Shown: positions 12,162 through 23,669, numbered from the stretch's first letter. The stretch: 64,000 nt of DNA from Cycas panzhihuaensis (GCA_023213395.1 CM041465.1:186379741-186443740); one strand, 5' to 3'. Notes: generated by a model not told the origin, from the sequence alone. A program made the numbers and translations.

Positions 12162-12452
12162 TGTTGGACTATGGTTGGTTCACTTGTTAAGAAGTCCTCT
12201 TTCCAAATCACCTGTGGGCTTTTAGTGTAACAGCAAGTCACAAGTGGTATTAGAGCCTAAGTTTAAGGTTCAAACCATATGCATATATTGGATAAAGCCC
12301 TTTTCCCTATTAGGGTCCCATGTACCCCTATTCAGGTGGAATTATAACATAGGCAATACATGTTATGGTGGCCTCCTCATCACATGGGGTGTTGGACTAT
12401 GGATAGTTCACTTGCCAAGGAGTCCTCTTCCCAAATCACCCATGGTCTTTTA
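12162..12452 (+). mobile_element. TRIM (terminal-repeat retrotransposon in miniature), interrupted
   Basis: Left LTR 12162-12242 (81 bp, TGTTGGACTATGG...AAGTCACA), then PBS TGGTATTAGAGCC at 12245-12257, about 130 bp of interior, a short purine run (ATGGGG) and right LTR from 12390 (TGTTGGACTATGGATAG). The right LTR stops at 12452, where copia element A is inserted, and resumes at 23675-23692 (GTGTAACAACAAGTCATA), matching the rest of the left LTR. Joined, the element is about 310 bp with no coding capacity. That architecture fits the TRIM/SMART class. No flanking duplication was found. Alternative: a tandemly duplicated fragment of a larger LTR. Confidence 0.65.
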
Positions 12453-12764
12453 TGAAGAAAGAATGGATCTAAGAGATAAATCAGTCGCATGCACATAATA
12501 GCAATGGAGAATGAAAATGAAGATGAAACACGATATGAGAGTAAACTTGGAGGTGAGAATGAATAATGACTCCCTCCTTGAGATTTCACCTTTTATTATT
12601 GAAGGTGAGCATTAGGGTTAGGATTTTCCCACCTAATGGCATAAACCCAAAATTACATCTAAATGCACATAAAGTACATTTCATTAAGAGACTAATGCTA
12701 ATAATATATGCTAAGGTCATATAATTAATCTATACAAATGACCTTGATACATTAACCTCTTTCA
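12453..12764 (-). repeat. 3' LTR of copia element A
   Basis: Begins TGAAGAAAGAATGGATCT and ends ACCTCTTTCA on the plus strand. It pairs with 23358-23669. The G-run PPT adjoins it at 12765. Confidence 0.9.
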
Positions 12765-13211
12765 ATCCCCCCCTTAATGGTGGGAGGTCATTTTCAAAAA
12801 ATCTATTTTATGAGGTCTTCATTTGAGCCTTATTATTATATTAAAATTCTAAATGACACTTTTGTGGAAAAACCCTAATAGGGAATAAAAACCCATAAAC
12901 TTTCTAAGATCTATAGCCCCTTTTATAAATCAAAATAGCTAAGGTGGCTCTTTGATGTAGCCTGATAGCCAAGCAGCTTAAATATGCAGCTTAATCTGCT
13001 AAGTCTCCATATACTGTTTGGTCATCCCCTATGCCCTTTTGGGTTTTCACAGGTTCTGATTTTCTAAAATAAGTACAACCCTTATCCTTCTGTGCCCACA
13101 TGGAGTTTTCACAAAGAGGATAGAGTAGAGACTTACTTGTATTCTTCCGCGCCCATAAGGGATTTTCACGAAGAGAATAGAGTATGATGATCATGTTGCC
13201 ATCTTCTTTGA

Positions 13212-13600
13212 TCAATCGAAGATGGAGGCCCTAAGGCTGAGCTGCCTTCGGAATTGTTCAAACTTCACCTTTTGCAGTAGTTTGGTGAAGATATCGGCCA
13301 CTTGATCTACTGTGGGGCAGTAATCCAATTGAATTATGTCATCATGAACAAGTTCCCTAATCTTGTGGATTTTTGTACTTATGTGTTTGGTATACGATTG
13401 TGAAATACTAGATTTTTTACCATGCATATTGTTGATTGATTATCCACATAAAGACTCGTAGAACTTGTTTGGGTGATATTCAATGTTTCCAATAATTTTC
13501 TCAACCATATCACCTCTTTACTAGTCTTAGAAGCAGTAATTCGGCAGTTGAATCTATAACTATCTTCTACCATTTGGATCTCCATGATATTGGTGCTATT
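13212..13600 (-). pseudogene. RNase H C-terminus of copia element A
   Basis: The end of the pol polyprotein. Minus frames give ASKTSKEVIWLRKLLETL, then SLYVDNQSTICMVKN (the DNQSA-type RNase H motif), then KHISTKIHKIRE and VADIFTKLLQK, the usual copia RNase H tail. RNase H removes the RNA template during reverse transcription. A frameshift separates the 13379-13585 and 13212-13427 frames. The stop at 13212 is followed by about 440 bp to the PPT, in which a block reading LLYPLCENSMWAQK occurs twice in related form (12991-13215). Confidence 0.8.
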
Positions 13601-14099
13601 CTAAGAAACGTTGCATACCTAGACGTAGATCTTCCTGTATCTTTATCTCCTACAAAGTCTGAGTCTATGTATATAGAAAGCTTGATGTCTAAATTAAGTT
13701 CATGTAATAGACCATATTTGCTAGTCGTCTTAAGGTATCTTAACACTCACACTACTGTCTACCAATGATTCTACTTAAGATTTGTCATGTAATGAGCAAG
13801 AATACCAATAGAGTATATAATATCTGGCCTTGTATTGGTAGTGTAAATGAGACTACCTACAAGTTTCCTATGGAGTATGCCTCCCTAGTATCACCTTCAG
13901 CTAAGAGTTTGGTGTTAGGGTCCATAGGTAATATCACTGGTTGAGCATCTTCTAATTAAAACTTGGTTAGAAGATCGTTGATGTATTTTTTTTTTTTAGA
14001 GGAAAAGTTTTCCATTCTTTTGTGTTACTTAAATTCCTAAGTAATATTTCATCAAACTGAGGTCAGACAATTCGAACGTTTTGCTAAGGTCCTTTTCAG

Positions 14100-14660
14100 C
14101 TAGCTTATTGCCTGTTCACTATTACCCGTTACTAGCATGTCATCCACAAAGATTATGAGAAAAGTGACTTTATCCTTATGGCGCTTAATGAACAAAGTTG
14201 CATCAATATTTTGATAGTCACAAACCTCATATCCAAGTTGCCTCATCCTTTCAGACAACTTGGCAAACCAAACATGAGGGGCTTGTTTAAAGCCATACAA
14301 GGAATTTTTGAGCCTACAAACCTTATGCTCTTGACCTTCGATCTAATATCCTTCTGACTGAGCCATATAAATTTCTTCTTTAAGATCTCCATTGAGAAAC
14401 GCGGTCTTAATATCGAGTTAGTGGATTTTCTAACCCTGTTGAGCAGCCAAGGCCACAAGAGTTCTAATTGTAGGCCACTTAGTTATAGGTGCAAAGACTT
14501 CAATGTAGTCAATACCTTCCCTTTGTGTAAATCCTTTAGCTACCAACCTCACCTTATGTTTTTCAAGGGTGTCGTCTAATCTATATTTATTTTTGAACAC
14601 TCATTTATTTTGAACTATCTTTCTACCAAGTGGTAGATCAACGAGCTCCTATATACCATT
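14100..14660 (-). pseudogene. Reverse transcriptase domain of copia element A
   Basis: Minus-strand reading gives the copia RT landmarks in order: a KARLVAKG-like block near 14550, DIKTAFLNGDL near 14400, SLYGFKQAPHVWF near 14290 and FVDDMLVTGN near 14125, the last holding the polymerase Asp pair. The enzyme would copy element RNA into cDNA in the virus-like particle. Several in-frame stops and at least one frameshift (overlapping frames 14100-14300 and 14243-14458) show it is dead. Another 500 bp of degraded RT lies towards 13600. Confidence 0.8.
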
Positions 14661-15239
14661 CTTGATAAGAGATTGGTACTCTTTGTTCATGGCGTTTCTC
14701 CAAGCTATATGCTTTATAGCTTCTTAGTACGTTAAGGGCTCTTCATTAAGAGTAAGGTGCAATTCTGCTAGTATAAGCTCAGTATATAATGATTCTTGCA
14801 TCCTTGCTCTATGGGCACTTCAAGTGCTAGTTTTGCCTACCTCATCTAGTCGTATGTCCTTATTGAGTTGGCAGGCTTCTCGAGATCCTCTAGTTGGGAA
14901 TAAAGTCCTCATTTCCTCAACTTCTTGGTTCTCATCTTGTTCATTAAAATTATTATTTTTTTAGGAGGATATTGATGTGCCTGAGGAAGACGGTCCTTCT
15001 ACCACTGTTTTGACTTTGTCAAATGAAGGTGGAGAGGATGGTGCTTCTATAATGGCTATGCCTTTGTCAACTCTGCTATCTATAAAAGATGGTGTTGGAT
15101 GTGTACTTATTAGTTTAAAGTCACAACTTGTATCCTCCAAGGCTCTATTATCAACTTCCAACATTTGAAGTAATTTATGTCTATCCACCCCCACCCCCCC
15201 CATGCCAAATTTTGGAATCCAAACATCATACTTGATAAC

Positions 15240-16330
15240 ATTATTGTAGTGGTATGAGGATACTATGGAGTCTAATTTAAGTAACTGATCCTCTGTCTTA
15301 ACAAAAATGACATCTCTGGTAATAATGATTTTTCGTTGTAAAGGTATAAAGACCTTATACCCTTTCTTATCTATAGGGTATCCAACAAAGATGCCTTTAA
15401 GTGCCCTTGGCTGGAGTTTATTTTGATCTACATCAAGAATGTGGGCATAACATATAGAGCCAAAAATTTTAAAGTAGTGAACAATGGGGGCTTGTCCTGA
15501 CCATTTTTTATTAGGTGATTGTACTTCCTTTGATGGGCTAACAAAGATTGATATAATAAATGACTATCCAGTTACTTGACCCATAGATAGGTAGGTACAT
15601 TTTTGTATATTAACATAGCATGAGCCATGTTCATGATTATCCTATTCATGTGCTCGACAAGTCCATTTTGTTGTGGGGTACCTACTACTGTTGTTTGATG
15701 CTTGATACCATTGGCTCGAAGGTAGCTTTCAAACTCATATGAGATATATTCGCCACCATTATTAGTTCGAAGATATTTGAGTTGATAACCTGGCTCTTTT
15801 TTAATGAGGGCTTTGAATTCCTTAAATATACAGAATGCTTCATCTTTCTTGTATAGAAAAGCTACCTATACTTTTCTAGTGAAATCATCAATGAAAGAGA
15901 TGTAATATAGCTTGCCCTTCAGTGAAGGAATGGGCATTGGCCTGCACAAATTAGAGTGTACTAATTGTAATGGATGGCTTGATTTCTACTAACTTTTGGG
16001 AAAGGGTTGTCAATGAGATTTGGAAATGATACAAGCTTCATACTTAAAGGGCTTAGAGGAAAACTTTGGAAGGTTTGGAAGAGTATTAGAAAGATCTCTA
16101 AGTCTATCAATGTGAACATGGCCCATGTGAGCATGCCAAAGAGCTTCTAGTGATAATGTTGGATGGGTCAAGATGGAATTAAATATAAATTCTTCATCAG
16201 CACAAGGGCTTTGGGCACAATGGGCTTCAAAAGATGGAGAGTCATTCAGTCGAAAGAGTTTGCCAGAGAGATGTCCAGTCAAAACCACCTGATTAGTTAG
16301 AGGGTGAATGACCTTGAGAATCTAGTTTTT
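15240..16330 (-). pseudogene. Integrase and gag-pre-integrase of copia element A
   Basis: The 16010-16288 frame holds LWHAHMGHVHIDRLRDLSN, the gag-pre-integrase zinc-binding segment. Further along the minus strand, around 15600-15790, are RTNNGGEY, IKHQTTVVGTPQQNG and VEHMNR, the integrase core with its conserved E region. Integrase inserts the cDNA into the chromosome. Stops lie at several places, for example between the zinc-binding part and the core near 15990. Towards 15240 the degraded C-terminal part reads VGYPIDKKGYKVF-like sequence, usual for copia integrases. Confidence 0.75.
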
Positions 16331-16499
16331 TGCGGTTACACTCAGATCAAATCCACGAGAAACAAGTGTGGATAAAGAGAGTAGGTTTTGTTTGAGATTG
16401 GGTATGTATAAGCTATCAAGCAATGTAAAATCTTCAAAGCATGGGAGTTTTAGGTGAATGTTGCCAATTCCTTCAACAGGTTATTATGATTTATCAACC

Positions 16500-16620
16500 A
16501 TGTGAACAACTCCATGAATATTTGAGTCAAATGTTTGATATAAACTATGATTGTATGTCATATATTGAGTTGCTCCTATGTCCATGATCCACTATCCATC
16601 GATTAAAGCCACACTATTGG
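16500..16620 (-). pseudogene. Aspartic protease relic of copia element A
   Basis: Minus-strand reading gives WIMDIGATQYMT near 16570-16600, the copia protease active site, in which Ser/Thr after the catalytic Asp is replaced by Ile. A stop lies just upstream. The protease cleaves the gag-pol polyprotein. Confidence 0.6.
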
Positions 16621-16850
16621 CAATTCCAATAGGGCTTGGCATTGGTGAAGGGAATTCACAAGTGATATATCCACACTGAGCTTCAAAGTATCTCTTTGGT
16701 TGGTCAATGGAATTTGATGCTAAAGATCCATCAATTCTTTGAATGTGTGCTTATATAAAACCTGGACCACTAAAGGATTCTTCACAAGTTTCTTCAACAT
16801 TGTGAGCTCCATGTTTTGGTTGGAACTTGGCCAAATTATAAGTGGTAGTT

Positions 16851-17863
16851 CTGCAATCTTTTGCTAAGTGTCCTTTACGGTTACATCGATCACACATAAT
16901 AGTTTGATTACCAGTCCCTGAAGAAGTATTGGTTTGGCCTGATTATCTTACTCTTTATTGAGGTGGCCATTGGCCTTGAAACTATCAAGGTTATGATTGA
17001 GGGTTTGATTGACCTTGTAGATAATTTCCTATATTTCTTCCTCTTCGTCTTGCTCAGTTGTTTCCTCTGCCACGAGAGGGACCTTGATTTTTTGTGTAGC
17101 AAACTTCTTCTTCTACCTCAAATGCTGCATCTAAAAGAGAGTTAGAGGCTACAAAGTTTATATCAAAAGTCTTGTCAAATTCTATGAACTTCTCGGCAAG
17201 TGCTTCGAAATTGAGTGTCTTCAATGTTCCACTAGATTGAAGACTTCCAAGCAAGTTTTTATAATCGGGCACATGTAAACATGACTGGATCAAAAATACC
17301 CAAGTGATGTATTGAGTCTTAAAGTCTTTGTCAATTGCCTGTTTGATTAGTCGAAGGAGATTTATTGTCTCATGAGCTCGTCCCTTCTGCATTTTTAATT
17401 TGTTCATTTTCAAAACAAGATGAACAAATTCTAAATCTAACTTTGTATCAAAGTTCTTTCTAAGAACTTCTAGGACCTTCCAGGCTATATCATGTTCCTC
17501 TTCGTTTATCAAGTTGTGCAAGGAGTGATCAATGACCAACAAAATTCCTACACAAATCTTTTCATCATCTATCTCCCATTGTAGTTTAGTTACAGCATCT
17601 GTAGGAGCTATTAGGGTAGATCCACTAGAAGCAGTTGTTGTAGTCATTGCTAGTATGCTGGGTGTAGGCTATAAGTGGGATCTCCAAAGGCCTTCATACT
17701 TTGTAGCATTTTTAATTCCAGTGTACCATATATCCCAATTTTCTTTGCCTTTCAATATGAAGTTAACATTTTGCTTGAATTGAGATGATATGGTGATGAT
17801 GAAGAAGTAGAAGAGATGATAGAAGTATATGCCACTGACATGTGTGGCTAGTATACCTAGCAT
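16851..17863 (-). pseudogene. gag of copia element A
   Basis: A 197-codon open stretch (17054-17647) is preceded in the same frame by 17669-17863, with one TAG between them. The N-terminal part contains GKENWDIWYTGIKNATKYE, typical of the start of copia gag. The middle is the helical capsid region (LVLKMNKLKMQKG, CLHVPDYKNLLGSL). At 16851-16895 the zinc knuckle CDRCNRKGHLAKDC (CX2CX4HX4C) is intact on sequence. Gag packages element RNA into particles. The open frame ends before the knuckle because of further stops and indels. The true start codon is uncertain. Confidence 0.8.
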
Positions 17864-19543
17864 AACAGGGATGTAGAAATGATTATTATGACGAGAAGCA
17901 AGTAATGATTAACTATTTTTCAATAATTATTTAAAAAATGAATATAAGTAATGATGCAAGAATGAGGCCTAATATAGAGCTGGCAAATAGTGGTGATGTG
18001 TCATGCCACTAACCTCTCATTTATATCGAAATATAGGTGAGATTTCGATGCCTAAGACTTCTAGTATATGATTAGGGCCTTCACCTGCGATACTCGCACC
18101 TACGTTTGGTGATGAAATCCAAGTCACAGTGGAGCCCAGGTACTCCTAGTCCTCACCCAGTTTACTAATGAGCAGCTATATACCTCCTCCAAAGAGTCAA
18201 ATCATACTATGTATCCCACAGCTATGATAGATATTAGACTAGGTTAATTTTAATTTTGCATTAAGGTTTTTAGTTTTCCCAGGTAGTTATCAAGATTATC
18301 CCTAATTAGAGGCCGTAGGTATGGCTAACCTGTCCCTTCACCATTATTCCGGTTAAGACCAGACCCAGCATGAAACTTACACATCCCTTAGGGCCTGGAC
18401 ATCAGCCACCCTTGGTCTATTTCAACCAAGGCAAGTGTGTGCACAAGTCAAGAACTAGTGGTATAGATCATACGAATGAGATTCCTTTTAGGAATAGTGT
18501 AAGATGTTTCTGTATAGCTAAAATAGAAATTTGCCAAATGTGCTTGCTTATTTTTCGTGCTTGCTTTATTATTATTGTTGCTTTTATGATGCTTTATTGT
18601 TGTTGCTACTTTTGTGATGCTTTATGCTATGTGTGCAAATAAAAAAAACATGCTAGATTTAGCAGGGGAACCAAATGTTGTTTCTGATCTAAGGTTTCCC
18701 TTACTTTAGTATAATGTTTCCAAATATGATTTTAGAAGTTTTGATACAAAAGCCATAATGGGATAAAAAGCAAATTAACTTACCACTAAAATGATGATTT
18801 TTCTAATCTATATGCATGCTATTTTGTCATATTTTATGATTTTTTCATAAATTTTACAAATAATGATAAACGGACAAATTTTTAAAAATTACAAATATCA
18901 AGGCCTAAATGATGAAATATGAATTCATGACAGAAGGAAAAAGTGTTCATAATTTCATTTTTGATAAAGTTGTGAAATCAGATTTTAGAAAAGGTACAAA
19001 AACATTTCTGCCCAAAAAAACACCAAAGTAAAATCCTTCCGGATCAACTATCTCAGAATCTGAACTTCAATATGTAAAAAGTTACATTCTGACACATAAA
19101 TTAACTTTTCCTTCTGCACCATCTATAAAATCTACCAAAAAATTATCTGAAATGCCCTTGTAAGGTCCTTTATAGGGTTGAGTAGGCAAAATCAGCAACC
19201 GTGAGAAAACTGCATAGATCTCACTAACCAGTGAATGAAATTTGATGAGATTTATCTTAAATTGATCTTAAGACATAAATCTACTAGATCCTTTAATAAA
19301 ACTTTTAGATCTTTAGCTTATAATTAAAGGATTTCATTAGAAAAAGTGCTTTAAATTACTTATCCACAAAATTTAACCTTTTATCATAGTCAAAACTCAC
19401 TTTTTCATGCTAAATCAGAAGATTCTCTAGAAGATAAAAATGATCCTCTAGCCAAGGTGACCTTGTATGCCAAATTTCATAAAATTCTGAGATGGTTAAT
19501 TTTTTTATGAAATTTTGGGCCTTTAATGCTTCCAAGATTATTC
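17864..19543. other. Leader of copia element A, non-coding
   Basis: Sequence between gag and the nested element C; it continues at 23138-23341 up to the PBS of A. The stretch 18000-18480 is richer in GC than its surroundings and might be a separate insertion, but I recognise no termini. The plus-strand frame 18370-18642 is low in complexity at its end (Cys/Tyr/Phe runs) and matches nothing I know. Confidence 0.4.
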
Positions 19544-20023
19544 TGTTGGAGTTAATCGTCATCACTCCACTCCCACCTTTCCAACTAGGATTGTACACCT
19601 CATCAACTTTAATTTAGACATGTGATGCTCAACATGTTAAGGTAAGTTAAGGTAAATTTAACTTTGAGTTATGTTAAGTTGAGTTAGTTTCATTTGAGTT
19701 AAGTTAACATTATTTTATTATTATTTTGATTCAGGGGTTGAGGAGTTTCCCTCTTCCCCCAAATCATAAATATTGAGGGGTGTGCAACCCTGGTGTCTTT
19801 AGACACTGCCCTCATTTGAGAAATTTGTATTGCTCACTTTCTCATAATGGCTTAAATATAATGATTTCATGTTTATGCAACTATGATGCTATTATGATAC
19901 ATTGATGCATTAATGTAATATTGATTTATGATTATTTGATGTATTTTCTACCCTATTCTCCTACAAAATATATTTCCTATATTTGGTATCAGAGCATAGT
20001 TTGGCTACATTATATTTCCTACA
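19544..20023 (+). repeat. 5' LTR of element C
   Basis: 480 bp, TGTTGGAGTTAATCG...TTTCCTACA. Near its end a PBS-like TTTGGTATCAGAGCATAG (19983-20000) occurs about 40 bp before the real PBS, and both LTRs carry it. Confidence 0.9.
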
Positions 20024-21924
20024 TTTGGTATCAGAGCTAGGTTTGTAATAAGGCACATTTGTTTGTAATAAGGGAGACTTGGCCTCTGAATTAGAGTGCA
20101 CGTATATTGAAATGCATGATAGACCCCTAATCACAGGTGATGACTGTGCCTCTAAGTCTCTACAAGTTGCTTAACTGCTAAGCTGCCCGTAAGTAGTACG
20201 TTGTTGAGCTTGTTGAGCTAGCTGCAAGTTAACTGGAAGACACACAAAACCATCCATCTCAGTAAGCAACTGATTCAAGGCGGTGGCACGCAGCTAACGA
20301 CACCTTCAGATCTATATCTGCTCCACTCTAACAGTGCTTTATTCTGCTCTGCAGCATGGCAGTATATATATTTATTCATTGATTAAGCTTAACTCTTACT
20401 CACAATTATGGTGATGGCCTTTTAAATGTTTCATTTTTTTAATAAAGTTAAAAAATAAAATTTGATTGTATTAATACAATTTAAAATCCATGGTTTTAAA
20501 TCCTAACTCGTTTCCCTCTATCACTTGGTCATACGAATATTACCACGTGACCCTTATCTCACCTCAAAAGGGGCTATTTCATTTTTTATAAAACTTTTCA
20601 TTTTCATTTTTTTTAATTTTTCATTTTTTCATAGGATTATTGGTTTTTTTTGCTATAACTCCTCACTGAGACATTAGTTTCTGATGAAACTAGTTTCATT
20701 ATATCAGAATTTTTTTGTAAATCTATTTTAACTAGTCATATGACCAATTTGGTTCTAATTTGACCCCGTTTCAGTCGATTTAAAGTCAATTTATCATTTT
20801 TTCATCTTTTTTTTAAGTTTTTACAAAATCATTTCTTGAACTAATTGTATTTTATTGCCGGGAAACTATTTTCTACCCAAATTTATTCTACATTGATCTA
20901 CGTTCAACAAACTTCATTATCCATATTTTATTTTATTTTTTAGAATTTATTTTGACCATTATTTTAGTCATTGAAATTGACATTTTAGTGGTTTTTAGCA
21001 TTTTTTTTAACATTTTACCATAAAGGTACCTGTTACTATTTCTATAATAACCTTTTTGTTTGACATCCAAATTCAGTTTCGTCAATTTTGTTGGGAATCT
21101 GACTCAATTTTCTTCGACTTGATATAGTTTTTTATACATTTTAATATATTTTTACTAATTTTCAAATTGCTCAAAGTAGATGTACTTTATTGCTTTAAAC
21201 TTACCATATTTACACTTTTATATATATATATTTTTAAATTTTTATAATTAAGAATACATTGAGCAGTCCTATAAATGATATTTGATTGTTTTAAAATATT
21301 TTCTAAGCATTTTATTGCCATTTTTATACAATTTTGAGCCCTGGCTCCTGTTAGGCCTCAAAACAAGGCCTGTTTTCTTAGGATCATCAAAACTTGACTT
21401 ATAGGAATCTATTTTCAAAACGGTTAGTTTCGTTGGATTTATATTTTGTTTATCTTCATACTTGTAAAGTTTCATATCATTCTGATATCATTTAGTATAT
21501 TTTTTAAGCTGTCTAACTTGAGGTTATCCTCTAACCCTTCTTTTTAAATCGTTTCTTCATACTCCTTATCTTTCAGAGTAAAATATACATATATTTCAGT
21601 TTTTTCAATATTATATATTATCATCAAGACTAAGGATTTATTGTATTAAGAATTTATATTTATTCATTTGAAGAAAATCTAAAAGCTAAGGTCTTATTTT
21701 ATATTTGTATTATTAAAAGAATATTGGTATATGATTTCAAATTGCTTCTATATTCATTATTTCTTTATTACATTTAGTTCATTTATTTTCAAAAGGTATT
21801 ACATTTCTTTTAAAAGTATATTTAACATCATATAATTTTAGTCACTTATTCACTTTATTTAATTTAATAAAAGCATACTTTATATGTTCTAAAGTTTTTT
21901 ATATCATGGCATAATTACCTATAT
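20024..21924. other. Leader of element C, non-coding
   Basis: PBS followed by about 1.9 kb of T-rich sequence with no ORF or domain. The minus-strand frame 21269-21475 shows no motif. A long untranslated leader before gag is common in this kind of element. Confidence 0.5.
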
Positions 21925-22283
21925 TTGATGGGTAAAATTTTTAAAAATGGCACAAGGTTATGAAAAACTATTTTATTGCACATGATTTATGGAAATATTT
22001 ACAAGATTACTATGATATTAGTGTTAAGGAAAATATTAGAAAGGATAATAAAGTATTAGGATTATTATTTTGCACTATGAATGATGATGTTTTTTCAAAG
22101 GTTTCTGAATTAATAACTTCTAAATTAGTTTGGAATGTATTGATTTCTACTTATGGGGGAGATACCCTCCATGTATTTGATGATATTTTTGATGAGTATG
22201 TGAGATATGTGATAGAACAGGTGAAGCATAATGATAACACCGATGAGGATTCATATCAAATGCAAGACCAACTTGCTACATAA
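21925..22283 (+). pseudogene. gag N-terminal relic of element C
   Basis: The open frame 21960-22283 (107 codons) reads MKNYFIAHDLWKYLQDYYDI, then a segment ending VLISTYGG. This is the copia gag polyprotein pattern (hydrophobic helices around LW and an ITSK-x-VWN motif). The same frame upstream, from 21925, adds FDG and NF-KWH with stops at two positions, the usual gag start. The C-terminal gag with zinc knuckle is missing: the frame passes into an Asp/Asn-rich stretch and stops. Confidence 0.75.
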
Positions 22284-22325
22284 ATACCTGATCCTCCATT
22301 TGAGGGGGAGAATGAATCATATAAT

Positions 22326-22730
22326 ATGATGAAGAATGAATCTGATGATATGATAAAGAATGAACTTGATGATATGACAGTTGTTCAAAGCATAAAGATT
22401 ACAAAAGATAAAGTTCAAATTCAAATTTTTCTCAATGTTCTAGTTGACAAAGACAAAGTTGCATCTATATATACATACTTTGCATCATCTACTTACAGTT
22501 TCTTTGTATCATTCCTTGGTAAAGAGATATATTTTGCAAGAAGGTTGAAATATACTAATAAAGATCAAGATCAGAATTTTAAAGTTTTTTTCAAGTACAA
22601 GTTCTATAAGTTCAAGGAAAAGATACAAGTGTTCATGATGATATTAAGGGGGAGAATGTTAGAGTTAATCATCATCACTCTACTCTCACCTTTCCAACCA
22701 GGATTGTACACCTCATCAACTTCAATTTAG
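22326..22730 (+). pseudogene. Residual 3' pol-like frame of element C
   Basis: A 134-codon frame running into the 3' LTR. It opens with a short repeat (MMKNESDDM, MIKNELDDM), then a region without a recognised fold, then FFKYKFYKFKEKIQVF just before the PPT. This last segment is also in the sister copy on the minus strand near 63850-63900, so it predates both insertions. It may be the remnant of the pol C-terminus left after deletion of the enzyme domains. Its final residues are LTR sequence. Confidence 0.45.
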
Positions 22731-23132
22731 ACATGTGATGCTCAACATGCCAAGGTAAATTAAGGTAAGTTTAACTTTGATTTATGTTAAGTTGAGTTAG
22801 TTTCATTTGAGTTAACATTATTTTATTATTATTTTGAATTCAGGGGTTGAGGAGTTTCCCTCATCTCCCAAATTATAGAAATTGAGGGATGTGCAACCTT
22901 AGTGTCTTTAGACACCTCCCTCATTTGAAAAATTTGTATTGCTCACTTTCTCATAATGACTTGAATACAATGATTTTATGTTTATGCAACTATGCTGCTA
23001 TTGTGATATATTGATGTATTGATGTAATATTGATTTATAGTTATTTGATATATGTTCTATCATGTTCTCCTACAAAATATATTTCCTACATTTGGTATCA
23101 AAGCATAGTTTGGCTACATTATATTTCCTACA
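22657..23132 (+). repeat. 3' LTR of element C
   Basis: 476 bp, TGTTAGAGTTAATC...TTTCCTACA. It pairs with 19544-20023, with differences that are mostly transitions. Confidence 0.9.
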
Positions 23133-23341
23133 TGTTCTGGTAGCTGAATGGCTTCAAAAACCTATATTCTTCACCTCTGAACTTATGTACACATAGACAA
23201 AGTAGCAACATACAAAATACTATAATTTTAAGCTCTTAAAATATTAAAAAATAATGAATGCACTCTCAATACTTCATATTGAAGGTGAATGAGAGGCAAA
23301 ATGACTCCATGCAAGTGTAATAGAGTGAATAGATCCCCTTA

Positions 23342-23355
23342 TAGCTCTGATACCA
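23342..23355 (-). other. Primer binding site of copia element A
   Basis: Minus strand TGGTATCAGAGCTA, complementary to the 3' end of plant initiator tRNA-Met, two bases from the 5' LTR. Confidence 0.85.
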
Positions 23356-23357
23356 TA

Positions 23358-23669
23358 TGAAGGAATGATGGATCTAGGAGATAAATCACTCACATGTACA
23401 CAATGGCAATGGAGAATGAAAAAGAAGATGAAATAAGATATGAGAGCAAGCATGGAGGTGAGAATGAAAAATGACTCCCTCCTTGAGATTTTACCTTTTA
23501 TTATTGAGAGTGAGTATTAGGGTTAGGATTTTCCCACCTAATGATATAAACCTGAAATTACATCTAAATGCACATAAAGTATATTTCATTAAGAGACTAA
23601 TGCTAATAATATATCCTAAGGTCACATAATTAATCTATACAAATGACCTTGATACATTAACCTCTTTCA
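23358..23669 (-). repeat. 5' LTR of copia element A
   Basis: 312 bp, pairs with 12453-12764. The TRIM right LTR resumes directly after the duplicated TGTTA. Confidence 0.9.

Larger units (their letters stand above)
19544..23132 (+). mobile_element. Non-autonomous copia-like element C, nested in A
   Basis: Plus-strand element of 3589 bp with LTRs 19544-20023 and 22657-23132, PBS TGGTATCAGAGCTAGG at 20026-20041 and PPT AAGGGGGAGAA at 22646-22656. Flanks TATTC (19539-19543) and TGTTC (23133-23137) are a 5-bp duplication with one mismatch. The interior keeps only a gag N-terminus and a short pol-like tail; protease, integrase, RT and RNase H are absent, so it depended on a helper. The 3' end of a sister copy is at 63366-64000 on the minus strand. 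Confidence 0.9.
12453..23669 (-). mobile_element. Ty1/copia element A
   Basis: Minus-strand copia element with LTRs 12453-12764 and 23358-23669 (312 bp each). Its PBS is TGGTATCAGAGCTA (minus strand, 23342-23355) and its PPT AAGGGGGGGAT (minus strand, 12765-12775). The flanks TTTTA (12448-12452) and TGTTA (23670-23674) form a 5-bp target-site duplication with one mismatch, supported by the interrupted TRIM LTR on both sides. Domain order on the minus strand is gag, PR, INT, RT, RNase H, as in copia. All domains carry stops. Without the nested element C it measures about 7.6 kb, long because of a leader of about 1.9 kb. Confidence 0.9.

Noticed and set aside
12162-12452. Cassandra-type TRIM with 5S rRNA promoter
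   Set aside because: No 5S-like internal control boxes can be seen in the 81-bp LTR.
18370-18642. 90-codon plus-strand frame as a small gene
   Set aside because: It lies antisense in the leader of copia A, has a Cys/Tyr/Phe low-complexity end and no recognisable motif.
20026-20041. tRNA-Met related sequence as a possible tRNA gene
   Set aside because: Only the short segment complementary to the tRNA 3' end is present, next to an LTR, so it is a primer binding site. No cloverleaf was seen here or elsewhere in the window.
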